From Cercis canadensis (Eukaryota; Streptophyta; Magnoliopsida; Fabales; Fabaceae), in NCBI GenBank assembly GCA_003255065.1, contig QAOA01003702.1, positions 5,926 through 69,925 on the forward strand: a stretch of DNA of 64,000 nt, written 5' to 3'. Within the stretch, counting starts at the first letter, position 1; each line of letters opens with the position of its first letter. Made by a program: the position numbers and the translations under genes. Under the pieces are notes generated by a model. That model did no database searches, had not been told where the DNA came from, and was given only the letters and a program-made list of their open reading frames with translations. This document shows positions 62,881 to 64,000 of this stretch, in pieces.

Positions 62881-64000
62881 ATCTGACCTGGGACCCTGTT
62901 TCTGTTCGTCCTTGTATCTGACTCGGATATTTTTCGTTGGTTTCATTGTATCTAACCTGGTACCCTGTTCCAGTTCGTGCTTATATCTAACTCGGATATT
63001 TTTCTTGGGTTTCACTGCATTTGGGAATGGGATGTTTCGTAGAGGGTCAATATATCTGGCCCAGGACCCTGTTTCGAGTCGTTCCTGTATCTGACTCGAA
63101 AAATTTTCTTAGGTTTCACTGTATCTGGAAAGGTACTGTTTCTTTGTGGGTCATTGATTCTGGCCCGGGACGCTGTTTCGGTTCGTCTCTCTATCTGACT
63201 TAGATATTTTTCTTTGGTTTCACTGTATCTGACCTGGGACCCAGTGTCGGTTCGTCCTTGTTTCTGACTCGGATATTTTTCTTTGGTTTCACTAAATCTG
63301 ACCTGGGACCCTGTTTCGTTTCGTCCTTGTATCTGACTCGGTTATTTTTCTTTAGTTTCATTGTATCTGACCTGGGACCCTGTTTCAGTTCGTCCCTATA
63401 TCTAACTCGGATATTTTTATTGGGTTTCACTGTATTTGGGAAGGGGTTGTTTCCTAGAGGGTTAATGTATCTTGACTGGGACCCTATTTTGAGTCATCCC
63501 TGTATCTAACTCTGACAATTTTCTTGGGTTCCACTGTTTCTTGGGAGGTACTGTTTCCTAGTGGGTCATTGAATCTAGCCCGGGACCCTGTTCCGGTTCG
63601 TCCCTCTATCTGACTCAGATATTTTTCTTTGGTTTCACTGTATCTGACCTGGTACCCTGTTTCGGTTCGTCCTTATATGTAACTCGGATATTTTTCTTGG
63701 GTTTCACTGTATTTGACCTGGGACCCTATTTCGGTTCGTCCCTATATCTAACTCGGATAATTTTCATGGGTTTCACTTTATTTGGGAAGGGGTTTTTTCC
63801 TAGAGGGTGAATGTATCTTGCCCGGGACCCTATTTCGGTTCGTCCCTATATCTAACTCGGATAATTTTCTTAGGTTTCACTGTATTTGGGAAGTGGTTTT
63901 TTCTTAGAGGGTCAATGTATCTAGCACGGGACCCTCTTTCGAGTCGTCCCTGTATCTGACTCGGATAATTTTCTTGGGTTTCACTGTATCTGGGAAGGTC

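Larger units (their letters stand above)
1834..64000 (+). repeat. Satellite array of 69-bp (A-B) and 104-bp (A-C-B) monomers
   Basis: From 1834 to the right edge the sequence is a continuous head-to-tail tandem repeat, all in one orientation. Every monomer contains the T-rich segment GGATATTTTTC (or variants GATAATTTTC, GACAATTTTC) followed by a segment like GGGACCCTGTTTCGG. Two lengths dominate: 69 bp and 104 bp, the long form carrying an extra 35-bp module (type GGGAAGGGACTGTTTCC) between the two halves. Dividing 62.2 kb by these lengths gives between about 600 and 900 monomers. Monomers differ by scattered substitutions and occasional 1-bp indels. The plus strand is T-rich; the example A module has 17 T against 5 A. 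I saw no gene, transposon or inversion inside the array. The family may be centromeric, subtelomeric or interstitial; the sequence does not say which. Confidence 0.97.

Noticed and set aside
1834-64000. CRISPR-like or bacterial repeat array
   Set aside because: Repeats are directly adjacent with no unique spacers, no cas-like genes are present and the flank is a plant-type LTR retrotransposon. This is a eukaryotic satellite.
1834-64000. Mammalian-type CENP-B box in the monomer
   Set aside because: The TTCGGTTCGTCC segment has a TTCG start but I could not find the required downstream A and CGGG spacing, so no CENP-B box is claimed.

Overview
This window contains no supportable protein-coding gene. 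It is plant nuclear repeat DNA in two parts. Positions 1-1833 are the 3' end of an LTR retrotransposon: an untranslated tail of the internal region, a polypurine tract at 514-526, and a roughly 1.3-kb 3' LTR that starts TGATAAC at 527. Positions 1834-64000 are one unbroken satellite array of about 62 kb that runs off the right edge. The tract-plus-LTR arrangement and the size of the satellite suggest an angiosperm, probably a eudicot. The species and chromosomal position cannot be read from this sequence.

The satellite is built hierarchically. The smallest units are three diverged 34-35 bp modules, here called A (34 bp, T-rich, core GGATATTTTTC), B (35 bp, core GGGACCCTGTTTCGG) and C (35 bp, core GGGAAGGGACTGTTTCC). 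They combine into a short monomer A-B (69 bp) and a long monomer A-C-B (104 bp). Short and long monomers alternate irregularly and form higher-order blocks, many of them duplicated locally with periods of 310, 345/346, 450, 484, about 934-1002, 1002, about 1140/1382, 1315, 2940 and 4110 bp. Several of these periods are sums of 69 and 104 once visible small indels are allowed for.

Layout: 1-526 retrotransposon internal tail; 527-1833 LTR; 1834-4461 array start with overlapping duplicated segments; 4.5-16 kb mixed monomers, with a triplicated 345-bp unit near 12.6-13.4 kb; 16.05-18.72 kb and 20.16-22.83 kb near-identical 2.67-kb duplicates; 25.9-26.9 kb and 31.1-31.7 kb small tandem duplications; 37.1-43 kb higher-order repeats of about 1 kb, interrupted by an undetermined base (probable assembly gap) at 42091; 43.2-46.5 kb repeats of 1.1-1.4 kb; 47.5-52 kb duplications of 450 and 2940 bp; 55.07-57.06 kb a nearly perfect 1002-bp tandem duplication; 57.92-60.7 kb a 1315-bp repeat; 62.2-62.9 kb a 346-bp duplication.

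The many open frames of 60-176 codons come from the repeat. A 69-bp monomer is exactly 23 codons, so any frame without a stop in one monomer stays open through a run of short monomers. The 35-bp C module shifts the frame and usually ends it. I did not annotate these as genes. No RNA genes, CRISPR arrays or bacterial-type regulatory elements were seen. The most interesting content is the internal history of the satellite and the evidence for recent amplification or assembly problems. Whether the family is already in repeat databases could not be checked here.
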